A stretch of 5,366 bases of DNA from JBCBZH01 sp039815415 (GTDB taxonomy: Bacteria > Bacteroidota > Rhodothermia > Rhodothermales > Rubricoccaceae). Below the pieces are notes generated by a model, which worked only from the letters and a program-made list of their open reading frames with translations, was not told where the DNA came from and did not search any database. Made by a program: the position numbers and the translations under genes. Below are positions 1-5,269 of the stretch, in pieces (the stretch's first letter is position 1; every line of letters begins with the position of its first letter). The DNA lies in NCBI GenBank assembly GCA_039815415.1, contig JBCBZH010000290.1, positions 1 through 5,366 on the forward strand, in the 5' to 3' direction.

Positions 1-2
1 CA

Positions 3-149
3 GTCCTTCTGGACGGAAAAACCGATCCGGTTATGCTTGAGTTCATCAACCCAACCATGATAGCCGACATGTACGCCGACCAAAACGGAACGTGCGCATA
101 CTGTTCCAGCGCTCTTCCCGACCCCCAACTGGGATTGTTCGACGCCTGA
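3..149 (+). CDS. C-terminal fragment of an unidentified protein with a CxxC pair
   Basis: The frame is open from the window edge to a TGA at 147-149, giving 48 residues with no start in view. The translation looks like real protein: a hydrophobic/acidic stretch (VMLEFINPTMIADMYADQ), then a Cys-x-x-Cys pair (GTCAYC), and a short tail ending GLFDA. The wording around the cysteines (DQNGTCAYC) resembles the zinc-knuckle opening of HNH-type nucleases, but no His-Asn-His segment follows before the stop. I would therefore not call a nuclease on this alone. It could be the natural end of a protein with a metal-binding CxxC, or an HNH-like protein cut short by a frameshift. It ends 50 bases before the next gene on the same strand, so the two could be co-transcribed. 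Family unknown. Confidence 0.55.
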   Translation, partial: VLLDGKTDPVMLEFINPTMIADMYADQNGTCAYCSSALPDPQLGLFDA

Positions 150-199
150 GGGGACCTGCCGCCAAGGGCCACACCAGACACCAACCACGCACGCGCGCC

Positions 200-553
200 A
201 TGCCGTCTCTCTCGGACGCCCTCTTTGACATCGGCCCAGAAGTCCGATACGTCGCCACCTACCGAGCTGGCGACCTAGACCTCCGGGAACGCCCGGGCCT
301 CAAGGGGTCCAGCGAATCCGAATCGGACCGGTACGAGGAACTGCTGGTCAATCCCACCTTGCTCCGCCTCGCCTCGCAGCGCGGCAACATCGACTGCGGT
401 GGGCTCGACTACCTCTTGATCCGGTACGGCAACTTCTTCCAGTTCGTGATGGCACTCCCGGATGGGCACGTGTCGGTCGCCCTCGAAACGACGGTAGACA
501 TGAGCAGCGTCCGCCAGGTGCAGGCCGTCATCCAGGACGCCATCCGTACCTAG
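200..553 (+). CDS. Small roadblock/LC7-like protein (hypothetical)
   Basis: A 117-residue soluble protein with no signal peptide or membrane segment. I chose ATG 200 because the protein-like part begins there (MPSLSDALFDIGPEVRYVAT). The upstream extension to 92 is Arg/Pro-rich, low in protein character, and overlaps the end of the preceding gene. The predicted order is: helix, strand (RYVATYRAGDL, about 16-26), an acidic Ser-rich loop (SSESESDRYEE), a helix (about 42-60), a Cys-Gly-Gly turn (70-72), a strand (LLIRYGNFFQFVMAL), a strand (HVSVALE) and a final helix. This order fits the roadblock/LC7 (profilin-like) fold found in bacterial MglB-like and small GTPase-associated proteins. The assignment rests on pattern, not on an alignment. 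No GTPase gene lies nearby. It ends 35 bases from the convergent regulator gene. Confidence 0.75.
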   Translation: MPSLSDALFDIGPEVRYVATYRAGDLDLRERPGLKGSSESESDRYEELLVNPTLLRLASQRGNIDCGGLDYLLIRYGNFFQFVMALPDGHVSVALETTVDMSSVRQVQAVIQDAIRT

Positions 554-561
554 CCCAGCGA

Positions 562-587
562 CCTCCTCTGACCACTCCCGAGGAAGG
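562..587. terminator. Weak imperfect hairpin between convergent genes
   Basis: In the 35-base gap between two genes that end toward each other, cctcctc (562-568) can pair with gaggaagg (580-587) around an 11-base loop, with one bulged base. There is no T-tract on either side. Its position suits a bidirectional terminator, but the fold is modest. Confidence 0.25.
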
Positions 588-588
588 G

Positions 589-1401
589 TCACGCCGAGCT
601 GGCGGCGCCTCCCAACAGAGCGGCACACGCCAGCTCGGTGGCCTCGTCAGCAGGCAGATAGCTCTCGATCTGGATTTCGTCGAGTGTCACGTTCTGGGGC
701 GCGTGGAACGACATCATGGAGGTGATGAACGACAACACCTGACCACCCACATGAAGACGAAGCGTGAGTGCACCCTCTGCCCCTCGGGCTGGGTCGAGCT
801 GGCGCCAAGCGGCGGAGACACCGGGTACGGCGAGCACCTCCTCGAGCAGAGCCGCTAGCCGCTCGTCATGAGGCGACCGCAAGACCTCGCGGTGTAGACG
901 CGCGACGGCACTCTGGGCGGTGCTCTCCCAGTCCAGCACATAGGGCCGAAAGCCGTTGGGGTCGAACAGAGCGCGCATGGCGTTCCAGGTTTCCGGCAGG
1001 CTCCCCAGCCCGACTGTGGCCATCCGACGCGCAGCCTCGTTGAGCCGGAGCACGGTATAGGCCCGGTCCAGCACCATCATGGGAAACGGATTCATGCGCT
1101 GAAGCATCATCGCCAGCGCGTGCTCGATGCCCGGGGCGTTCAACGCCTCCAGGCTCGGCTCGTCGAAGGCCGCTGCGAACCCAGCCTCTCGAAGCATCAC
1201 GTTTCGTTCCCGCAGCGGCACGTCGAGCGTGGACGCCAGGAGGAGCACCATGTCCTCACTCGGGCGCGACCGGCCGGTCTCGAGAAAGCTGATGTGACGC
1301 GACGACACATCGGCCGCCAGTGCGAGGTCGAGCTGGCTCAGTCCGCGGTGCGTACGCCAGTATTTGAGGAGGGCGGAAAAGACGCGACTCTCGGTACTCA
1401 T
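589..1401 (-). CDS. XRE-family regulator with MmyB-like ligand-binding domain
   Basis: A 270-residue DNA-binding transcription regulator. Residues 7-62 form a Cro/C1-type helix-turn-helix, with LSQLDLALAADVSSRHIS followed by FLETGRSRPSEDMV. This is the near-invariant wording of regulators that carry a MmyB-like C-terminal domain. Residues about 90-255 match that domain: NPFPMMVLDRAYTVLRLNEAA, a later DWES segment, and LHVGG...SFITSMMSFHAPQNVTLDEIQIES near the end. The domain is a PAS-like pocket thought to bind a small, possibly lipid, ligand. I chose ATG 1401 because family members begin just ahead of the VFSALLKYWR segment. The in-frame ATGs at 1455 and 1542 would add tails of low protein character. 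Divergent from the four-helix membrane protein 123 bases away, which is a plausible target. Converges with the roadblock-like gene. Family call strong; ligand and target unknown. Confidence 0.92.
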   Translation of the reverse strand: MSTESRVFSALLKYWRTHRGLSQLDLALAADVSSRHISFLETGRSRPSEDMVLLLASTLDVPLRERNVMLREAGFAAAFDEPSLEALNAPGIEHALAMMLQRMNPFPMMVLDRAYTVLRLNEAARRMATVGLGSLPETWNAMRALFDPNGFRPYVLDWESTAQSAVARLHREVLRSPHDERLAALLEEVLAVPGVSAAWRQLDPARGAEGALTLRLHVGGQVLSFITSMMSFHAPQNVTLDEIQIESYLPADEATELACAALLGGAASSA

Positions 1402-1524
1402 GTATTCGGTTGGAAGCCGAGAGCAGCGTACAGCAGCAGCGGCCCGTTCGTCCATGACCTGGGGAGGTAATTGAGATCGCTTCAGCCACATCCTAAGCTG
1501 GGGCCGCACTCCACTCGACGCCCC
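1402..1524. promoter_or_regulatory. Divergent intergenic region between MmyB-like regulator and membrane protein
   Basis: These 123 bases must hold the promoters of both divergent genes. No clear -35/-10 pair stands out on either strand. A short inverted repeat, acct-gggg-aggt (1457-1468), and a second imperfect one around gcttcag/ctaagc (about 1480-1499) are possible regulator half-sites. Both are short enough to be chance. The regulator's start has no Shine-Dalgarno sequence. Confidence 0.35.
1511..1522 (+). repeat. 12-bp leader motif ccactcgacgcc, copy 1
   Basis: This 12-mer ends two bases before the ATG of the membrane protein. An identical 12-mer (2056-2067) abuts the ATG of the next gene. 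It lies where a ribosome-binding site would be but is not purine-rich. It may be a shared SD-less leader element or a chance match in C-rich leaders. Confidence 0.4.
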
Positions 1525-1971
1525 ATGTCGCACGCTTCCCACCGCTTCTGGCTCAAGATCACAGCCATCGTCGTAGGCTCTTTCGGCCCTGTGTTCTTTC
1601 TCGGAACGATGGAGCTCACCACAGAGCCCGCTCGCTTCACCCTAGACCTTCTGAGCTGGCCGCTCGACGGCTCCGCCACCTACACCTCACCCGATACACG
1701 ATTCCTCTCAGCCCTTACCGGCGGCTTCCTGGTGGGCTGGGGTGTGATGATCTGGTGCTTGTCGCTCTGGGTTTATGACCATGCACCGGAGGCTGTGCGC
1801 AAAACTGTTCTTATCGGCCTTCTCTCCTGGTTTGTCCTTGACAGTGCTGGGTCCATCACCTCCGGAAACGCCTCGAATGTGGGCTTCAACGTACTGGTGT
1901 TGCTTCTGGCTGTCGGTCCACTGTGGCGCCCCGCCCGAGACACGCCAGCCACCTCGCCGGCACACACCTGA
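1525..1971 (+). CDS. Four-helix integral membrane protein, function unknown
   Basis: A 148-residue protein with four predicted membrane segments at about residues 11-29, 61-83, 93-111 and 117-134, and no cleavable signal. Polar landmarks that look conserved are GTMELTTEPARFTLDLLSWP between helices 1 and 2, the ending of helix 2 (GWGVMIWCL) followed by VYDHAPEAVR, and DSAGSITSGN between helices 3 and 4. The wording resembles a family of small uncharacterised bacterial membrane proteins, but I know of no assigned role. I chose ATG 1525 because the in-frame upstream ATG at 1471 adds only a Pro/Arg-rich tail that cannot be part of the first helix. The tail (residues 136-148) is short and hydrophilic. 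It diverges from the MmyB-like regulator, the usual arrangement for a regulator and its target. The VOC gene follows 96 bases later on the same strand. Confidence 0.85.
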   Translation: MSHASHRFWLKITAIVVGSFGPVFFLGTMELTTEPARFTLDLLSWPLDGSATYTSPDTRFLSALTGGFLVGWGVMIWCLSLWVYDHAPEAVRKTVLIGLLSWFVLDSAGSITSGNASNVGFNVLVLLLAVGPLWRPARDTPATSPAHT

Positions 1972-1990
1972 GCTCCCTACTTCGGGCTGG

Positions 1991-2049
1991 CGCCTCCGAG
2001 AGACCTGTGACACGTCCTTGTCAGAAACCGAGGCGATGTTCGACGCCTC
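1991..2049 (+). other. Set of hairpins between membrane protein and VOC genes
   Basis: The 96-base gap holds two perfect short hairpins: tgaca/tgtca (2008-2012 with 2019-2023, loop of 6) and gaggcg/cgcctc (2030-2035 with 2044-2049, loop of 8). A second copy of cgcctc at 1991-1996 could pair with the same gaggcg, so the two pairings are mutually exclusive. No T-tract follows, so this is not a classic intrinsic terminator. It could end the membrane-protein transcript, act on the VOC leader, or be chance in GC-rich sequence. Confidence 0.3.
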
Positions 2050-2055
2050 ACTCAC

Positions 2056-2067
2056 CCACTCGACGCC
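2056..2067 (+). repeat. 12-bp leader motif ccactcgacgcc, copy 2
   Basis: Identical to 1511-1522 and immediately followed by the VOC start codon. See copy 1 for interpretation. Confidence 0.4.
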
Positions 2068-2439
2068 ATGACCCTCGGAGCCTTCTCCATCAGCCTCGCT
2101 GTTAACGATCTAAACGCCTCCCGCGCCTTCTACGAGCAGTTCGGCTTTACGTCGCTCGGCGGCGACCCCTCGCAAAACTGGCTCATCCTCAAGAACGGCG
2201 ACCACGTGATCGGCCTGTTCCAGGGCATGTTTGAGACGAACATCTTGACGTTCAATCCGGGTTGGGACCAGAACGCCAGCCCGTTGGAGTCCTTCACGGA
2301 CATACGAGAGCTGCAGCGCCAGCTCAAGGCCAACGGCGTGACGCTCCTGACCGAAGCCGACGAGACCACCACCGGCCCTGCCAGCTTCACCGCCCTCGAT
2401 CCCGACGGCAACCCAATTCTAGTGGATCAGCACGTGTAG
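2068..2439 (+). CDS. VOC superfamily (glyoxalase/bleomycin-resistance fold) protein
   Basis: A 123-residue cytosolic protein of the vicinal-oxygen-chelate superfamily. Landmarks are the opening strand and helix FSISLAVNDLNASRAFYEQFGF (residues 6-27), a strand (NWLILKNGDHVIGLFQG, 37-53), a second-half helix ELQRQLKANG (81-90), and the closing GPASFTALDPDGNPILVDQH (103-122). DPDGNPI is the classic final hairpin of this fold. Family members include metal-dependent lyases, dioxygenases and drug-binding resistance proteins. The substrate cannot be told here, and the metal-ligand set is incomplete by eye (His122 and Glu55 are candidates). The subgroup with 'ILVDQHV' at the end is generally annotated only as VOC protein. 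The start is fixed by the fold beginning at residue 5. The YdeI-like gene begins 38 bases downstream on the same strand and may be co-transcribed. Confidence 0.9.
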   Translation: MTLGAFSISLAVNDLNASRAFYEQFGFTSLGGDPSQNWLILKNGDHVIGLFQGMFETNILTFNPGWDQNASPLESFTDIRELQRQLKANGVTLLTEADETTTGPASFTALDPDGNPILVDQHV

Positions 2440-2477
2440 GCCGAGTACCCGTTTCGCCGTTCGTGAACCGACTCTCC

Positions 2478-3071
2478 ATGGGCTCGAGGTCTTCCATACC
2501 CACGGCTACGTTCTTTGCCACGTCTGCGGACTTCCGCGCCTGGCTACAACAGAACCATGCCCGAGAGTCCGCACTGTGGGTTGGCTACTACAAGAAGGCG
2601 ACAGGCAAATCGTCTGTCACATGGGAAGAGACCGTAGACGAGGCGCTTTGCTATGGTTGGATCGACGGCATCCGGCGCTCCCTGGACAACGAATCCTACA
2701 CGATCCGGTTTACGCCTCGTCGGCCGAAGAGCGTTTGGAGCCGTCGAAATATTGAGCGCGTGGAAGCTCTCAACGCAGGGGGCCGCATGAAGAAAGCTGG
2801 ACTCGACGCCTACGCCCACAAGAACGCTCACTCCGACAGCGGCTACGCTGTCAGCGACCAGTCGGAGACGCTTCCAGACACGATGGCTGCCGAGTTCAAG
2901 AAGCATCCGAAGGCGTGGACGTTCTATGCATCACAGCCACCCAGCTACCGCAAGCAAGTCGTGGCCTGGGTCACAAGCGCCAAGCGCGAAGAAACCCGGC
3001 TACGCAGGCTCTCCATACTCATCGACGACTCGCGGAACGAGCTGCGCATCAAGCCGTTGCGGCGCGCATAG
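2478..3071 (+). CDS. YdeI/OmpD-associated family protein
   Basis: A 197-residue soluble protein with the hallmark wording of the YdeI/OmpD-associated family: LWVGYYKKATGKSSVTWEE (33-51), VDEALCYGWIDGIRR (53-67), SYTIRFTPRRPKSVWSRRNI (73-92), GRMKKAGLDA (102-111). The C-terminal half has PKAWTFYASQPPSYR (144-158) and WVTSAKREETRLRRL (164-178). Members have been linked to bacteriocin or peptide protection and to periplasmic/outer-membrane stress, but the biochemical role is not established. This copy has no signal peptide. I chose ATG 2478 because the frame upstream runs through the VOC gene as an unrelated Arg-rich shadow. A start later than this would trim the conserved FFATSADFRAWL helix. 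It sits 38 bases after the VOC gene and ends just before a tandem repeat/hairpin. Length is normal for the family. Confidence 0.93.
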   Translation: MGSRSSIPTATFFATSADFRAWLQQNHARESALWVGYYKKATGKSSVTWEETVDEALCYGWIDGIRRSLDNESYTIRFTPRRPKSVWSRRNIERVEALNAGGRMKKAGLDAYAHKNAHSDSGYAVSDQSETLPDTMAAEFKKHPKAWTFYASQPPSYRKQVVAWVTSAKREETRLRRLSILIDDSRNELRIKPLRRA

Positions 3072-3073
3072 CG

Positions 3074-3107
3074 CCGTGCACGTATAGCTACCGTGCACGT
3101 ATAGCTA
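3074..3107. repeat. Perfect 17-bp tandem direct repeat, two copies
   Basis: The unit ccgtgcacgtatagcta occurs at 3074-3090 and again at 3091-3107 with no mismatch and no spacer. Each copy contains two six-base palindromes, gtgcac and tagcta. It fills most of the 43-base gap between the YdeI-like gene and the convergent TetR gene, starting two bases after the stop codon of the former. Confidence 0.97.
3075..3099. terminator. Hairpin formed by the tandem repeat; candidate bidirectional terminator
   Basis: Because cgtgcacg is self-complementary, the copy at 3075-3082 pairs perfectly with the copy at 3092-3099 around a 9-base loop. An 8-bp GC-rich stem between two convergent genes is where a shared terminator is expected. 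No T-run follows on either side, only an AT-richer tatagcta, so the termination role is inferred from position and stem strength. Confidence 0.45.
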
Positions 3108-3114
3108 GGGAGTG

Positions 3115-3720
3115 TCACGACGGCAGCAAACATGACAGGGCCCACTGCGCTTGGCTGCGCACCTGGTCGGGTGGCTCCCCAACGGCCATCTGGATCTGCA
3201 CCGTCATCAGTTGGGTGTCGATGAGAATCCCGGCGAGCTCTGGGGAGATCGCTGCGTTGACCTCGTTTCGAGCCAGGCCGCGCTCAAACCACGCCTGGTA
3301 GGCCCTGCGCATCTCTTCACGGAGCACAGCCACACGTGCCGCCGTCTCTGAGCCGAGTCGATCCGGCGCCGCACGCATCTTGGAGAACAGACACCCAGCT
3401 GGTGTCTCACGGTCCTGGGTGAGCCAATCAAGCACGGTGCCCAGCACCTCGGAGAATGGACGGTCCGCCGCGAGAGGCTGCAAACTCGGACGGACGACCC
3501 TCTCCCAATAGTGATTGAGGACGGCCACCATCAAGCCGTCCTCTCCCCCGAACTCACGGTAGAAACCCGGCTTCGAGATGCCTGCGCGGCGACAGATCTC
3601 GTTCACGCCCAGCGCTCCCGGCTGCTCCTGCCAGTAGCTCAGCATCGCCACGTCCAGGGTGTGGGCAGAGTCGAGTGTCTTGGGCCGTCCACGGCGCGAG
3701 GCAGGAGTCTCTGTTGACAT
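3115..3720 (-). CDS. TetR/AcrR-family transcriptional repressor
   Basis: A 201-residue regulator. The N-terminal DNA-binding domain is plain: GRPKTLD (11-17), then the helix-turn-helix LGVNEICRRAGISKPGFYREFGGEDGL spanning about 37-63, with the usual aromatic Phe-Tyr at 53-54. The C-terminal helical domain (about 75-201) would bind the ligand and dimerise. It carries the TPAGCLFSKM segment (106-115) often seen around the pocket entrance in this family, but the ligand cannot be read from sequence. ATG 3720 is the natural start, since the Arg-rich GRPK arm sits 10 residues in. A palindrome begins 6 bases upstream of the start, as expected for autorepression. The gene diverges from the SnoaL-like gene 147 bases away, its most likely target, and converges with the YdeI-like gene across the tandem repeat. 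Confidence 0.95.
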   Translation of the reverse strand: MSTETPASRRGRPKTLDSAHTLDVAMLSYWQEQPGALGVNEICRRAGISKPGFYREFGGEDGLMVAVLNHYWERVVRPSLQPLAADRPFSEVLGTVLDWLTQDRETPAGCLFSKMRAAPDRLGSETAARVAVLREEMRRAYQAWFERGLARNEVNAAISPELAGILIDTQLMTVQIQMAVGEPPDQVRSQAQWALSCLLPS

Positions 3721-3725
3721 TTTAG

Positions 3726-3737
3726 TACCGATCAGTA
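3726..3737. promoter_or_regulatory. Candidate TetR operator overlapping the regulator's own promoter
   Basis: taccgatcagta is a near-perfect 12-bp palindrome with five of six pairs symmetric around gatc. Cores of accgatcggt type are common TetR-family operators. On the minus strand a TAAAAT hexamer (3737-3742), five of six to the -10 consensus, touches its edge. Transcription would then start inside the palindrome, giving a very short leader. No convincing -35 is visible. Binding by the adjacent regulator is inferred. Confidence 0.6.
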
Positions 3738-3780
3738 TTTTAATCTACACATTCAGAGGAATCCTCGCCGAACGCTGCGT

Positions 3781-3798
3781 GCCGGAAGGTACTCCGGC
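3781..3798. other. Perfect 6-bp hairpin in the TetR/SnoaL intergenic region
   Basis: gccgga (3781-3786) pairs with tccggc (3793-3798) around a six-base loop, 70 bases upstream of the SnoaL-like start. It may lie in that gene's 5' leader or be a second regulator site. It does not resemble the palindrome at 3726-3737 and could be chance. Confidence 0.3.
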
Positions 3799-3867
3799 GG
3801 GTCAGAGCCCGAGCAAATCGCACACCTGACGAGGCCTCCCCTACATCTCAACCCACCCGAAGAATCC

Positions 3868-4347
3868 ATGGCTGTCTCAGTGCTCCCCATCGACGTTGAC
3901 CGGAACGAGTCCTGGTCGGATGTGGAAGCGGCGAACGTGAAGAGGATCGTCGACTTCGTGTACAACCTGATGAACGCCCACGAGTTCAGCTATGTGCTGC
4001 AGACGTACGGAGACCATCCGTATGTGCAGCACAACCGCAACATCCCGGATGGCATCGATGCCCTCGTGGACTACGTGAACCGCTTCGCCAAGCGCTTCCC
4101 CGACTACACGTACGACGTCAAGCGCGTACACGCCGATGGGGACTATGTGACATTCCACTCCCACGCCACGGTGCGCCAGGCTCATCGCAGCGATGACACA
4201 AAAGGGCTGAACATCATCGACACGTGGAGGGTTGTGGACGACCAAGTCGTCGAACACTGGGATGCGATCCAGCCTCTCGATGGCTTCATGCGGTTCTACG
4301 CCTGGATGGCCGGCGGCGCAATTCGGAACCGGAACGGCGTGTTCTAG
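3868..4347 (+). CDS. SnoaL-like / NTF2-fold protein
   Basis: A 159-residue soluble protein of the SnoaL-like group of the NTF2 (cone-shaped alpha+beta barrel) superfamily. The opening helix is NVKRIVDFVYNLMNAHE (23-39). Then come the family signature YVQHNRNIPDGIDALVDYV (52-70), the helix end and PDYTYDVKRVHADGDYVTFHSHA (78-100), and the closing strands NIIDTWRVVDDQVVEHWDAIQP (115-136). Members include polyketide cyclases, isomerases and many uncharacterised stress or detoxification proteins. His55, Asp118 and His130 point into the pocket in relatives, but the substrate is unknown. ATG 3868 lies 20-odd residues before the first core helix, and no later Met keeps that helix whole. It has no Shine-Dalgarno sequence. 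It is divergent from the TetR gene, a pairing often seen where the regulator controls the enzyme. Confidence 0.9.
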   Translation: MAVSVLPIDVDRNESWSDVEAANVKRIVDFVYNLMNAHEFSYVLQTYGDHPYVQHNRNIPDGIDALVDYVNRFAKRFPDYTYDVKRVHADGDYVTFHSHATVRQAHRSDDTKGLNIIDTWRVVDDQVVEHWDAIQPLDGFMRFYAWMAGGAIRNRNGVF

Positions 4348-4558
4348 AGCAACCGGGTGGGATTCGGCTCACACACGAAAGGCCTCTCCCTTCGGCTACG
4401 AGCGTCAAAGGCAATCCCCAGGCGTGTTCGTCAGCTCGATGCCCCGCTAGGCCGATGCGGCGCTCTGTGACCGGATCGACACACAAGTGCCTGCGATCGG
4501 CAGTAACTCAAGGCGGCCCTGAACCGTCGTCCGTCGTTGCTCACCGATTGACTCCGCC
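4348..4558. other. 211-base gap between SnoaL-like and serine hydrolase genes
   Basis: I see no gene here on either strand. It holds an imperfect hairpin 28 bases past the SnoaL-like stop, cgaaagg/cccttcg (4376-4382 with 4388-4394, loop of 5, one mismatch), which may help end that transcript. A 7-bp tandem duplication, ccgtcgt twice (4524-4537), lies 21 bases before the serine hydrolase start. A promoter for the latter is expected here, but no clear -35/-10 pair is visible. Confidence 0.5.
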
Positions 4559-5269
4559 ATGCTTCGGTCCCTCCTGCTCGTTAGCCTTCTCGCCAGCTCG
4601 GCAGCGGCCCAGTCGCCGCCCGACTTCTCGGCTGTCGATGACCTGATCGCCGACTCCCTGAACCAGATCGGGGGTGGCGCGACGGTGTTCGTCATGCAAG
4701 ACGGCGAGGTGCTCCACCGGAGAGGCTACGGCACGTACACAACCACAACGGTCGCGGCGACCGCCTCGGGCGCGAAGTGGCTCTCTGCTGGGGTTATCGC
4801 ATCGCTCGTGTCCGACGGCACACTCACGCTGGACGACTCGCTGGCGATGTTCTTCCCCACGCTCGAGGGCGAGAAACGTGCGATCACCGTCGGGCAGATG
4901 TTCTCGCACACCTCCGGCATGCACGGGAACGTGACCGGGGGCCGCGCCCCGTGCGTCCTGAACCGTCTGGTGAGCCTCGGAGCCTGTGCCGAGGCCATCC
5001 TCGACCGTCCCCTCACTCACAAGCCGGGAGCGGCGTTCGACTACGGCTCCAACTCGATGCACGTCGCCGCACGGGTGGCGGAACTCGCGACGGGCGAGCG
5101 CTGGGTGGACCTCTTCGACCAGCGCATCGCCCAGCCGCTCGGCATGACCGACACCGGCTACCCGAGCGCCTTCAACCCGTGGATCGCCGGGGGCATGCGC
5201 ACCACCGTGGACGACTACGGCGCCTTCCTCCAGATGCTCCTCGACGACGGCGTGGCTTCAGAGCGATAG
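4559..5269 (+). pseudogene. Secreted serine hydrolase (beta-lactamase/class C fold), C-terminally truncated
   Basis: The 236-residue product starts with a signal peptide (LLLVSLLASSAAA, cleavage likely before Gln18), so it is exported. The family covers serine beta-lactamases, penicillin-binding proteins and esterases. The nucleophile motif SxxK is Ser70-Gly-Ala-Lys73. GTLTLDDSLAMFFP (87-100), the VGQMFSHTSGM segment (111-121), and FDYGSNSMHVAARVAE (160-175), which carries the tyrosine motif around Tyr162, all follow in normal order. Then come QPLGMTDTGYP and GGMRTTVDDYGAFLQMLLDDG (211-231). Full-length relatives continue for roughly another 100 residues, with the KTG/HxG-type third motif and closing helices. 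Here the match ends at about residue 232 and a TAG follows at once, so the product lacks a catalytic motif and part of its core sheet. The missing part does not resume in another frame. Cys132 and Cys143 could form a disulfide. Confidence 0.85.

Noticed and set aside
1402..1542. Longer N-terminus for the MmyB-like regulator (ATG 1455 or 1542)
   Set aside because: The added residues are not protein-like for this family, whose members begin close to the helix-turn-helix. ATG 1401 places it at residue 7. ATG 1455 remains a minor possibility.
2262..2477. N-terminal extension of the YdeI-like protein into the VOC gene
   Set aside because: The extra 72 residues are an Arg-rich shadow of the VOC coding sequence; the conserved family region starts after ATG 2478.
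554..4558. Integron gene-cassette array
   Set aside because: The mix of unrelated small genes (VOC, YdeI, SnoaL, membrane protein) recalls cassettes. However, I found no paired GTTRRRY/RYYYAAC core sites with intervening inverted repeats in any gap, two genes run on the opposite strand with their own promoter regions, and no integrase is present.
589..5269. A single undescribed multi-gene system or defence island
   Set aside because: The genes belong to common accessory families, lie in mixed orientations with separate promoter regions, and include no nuclease, helicase, toxin-antitoxin or effector combination.
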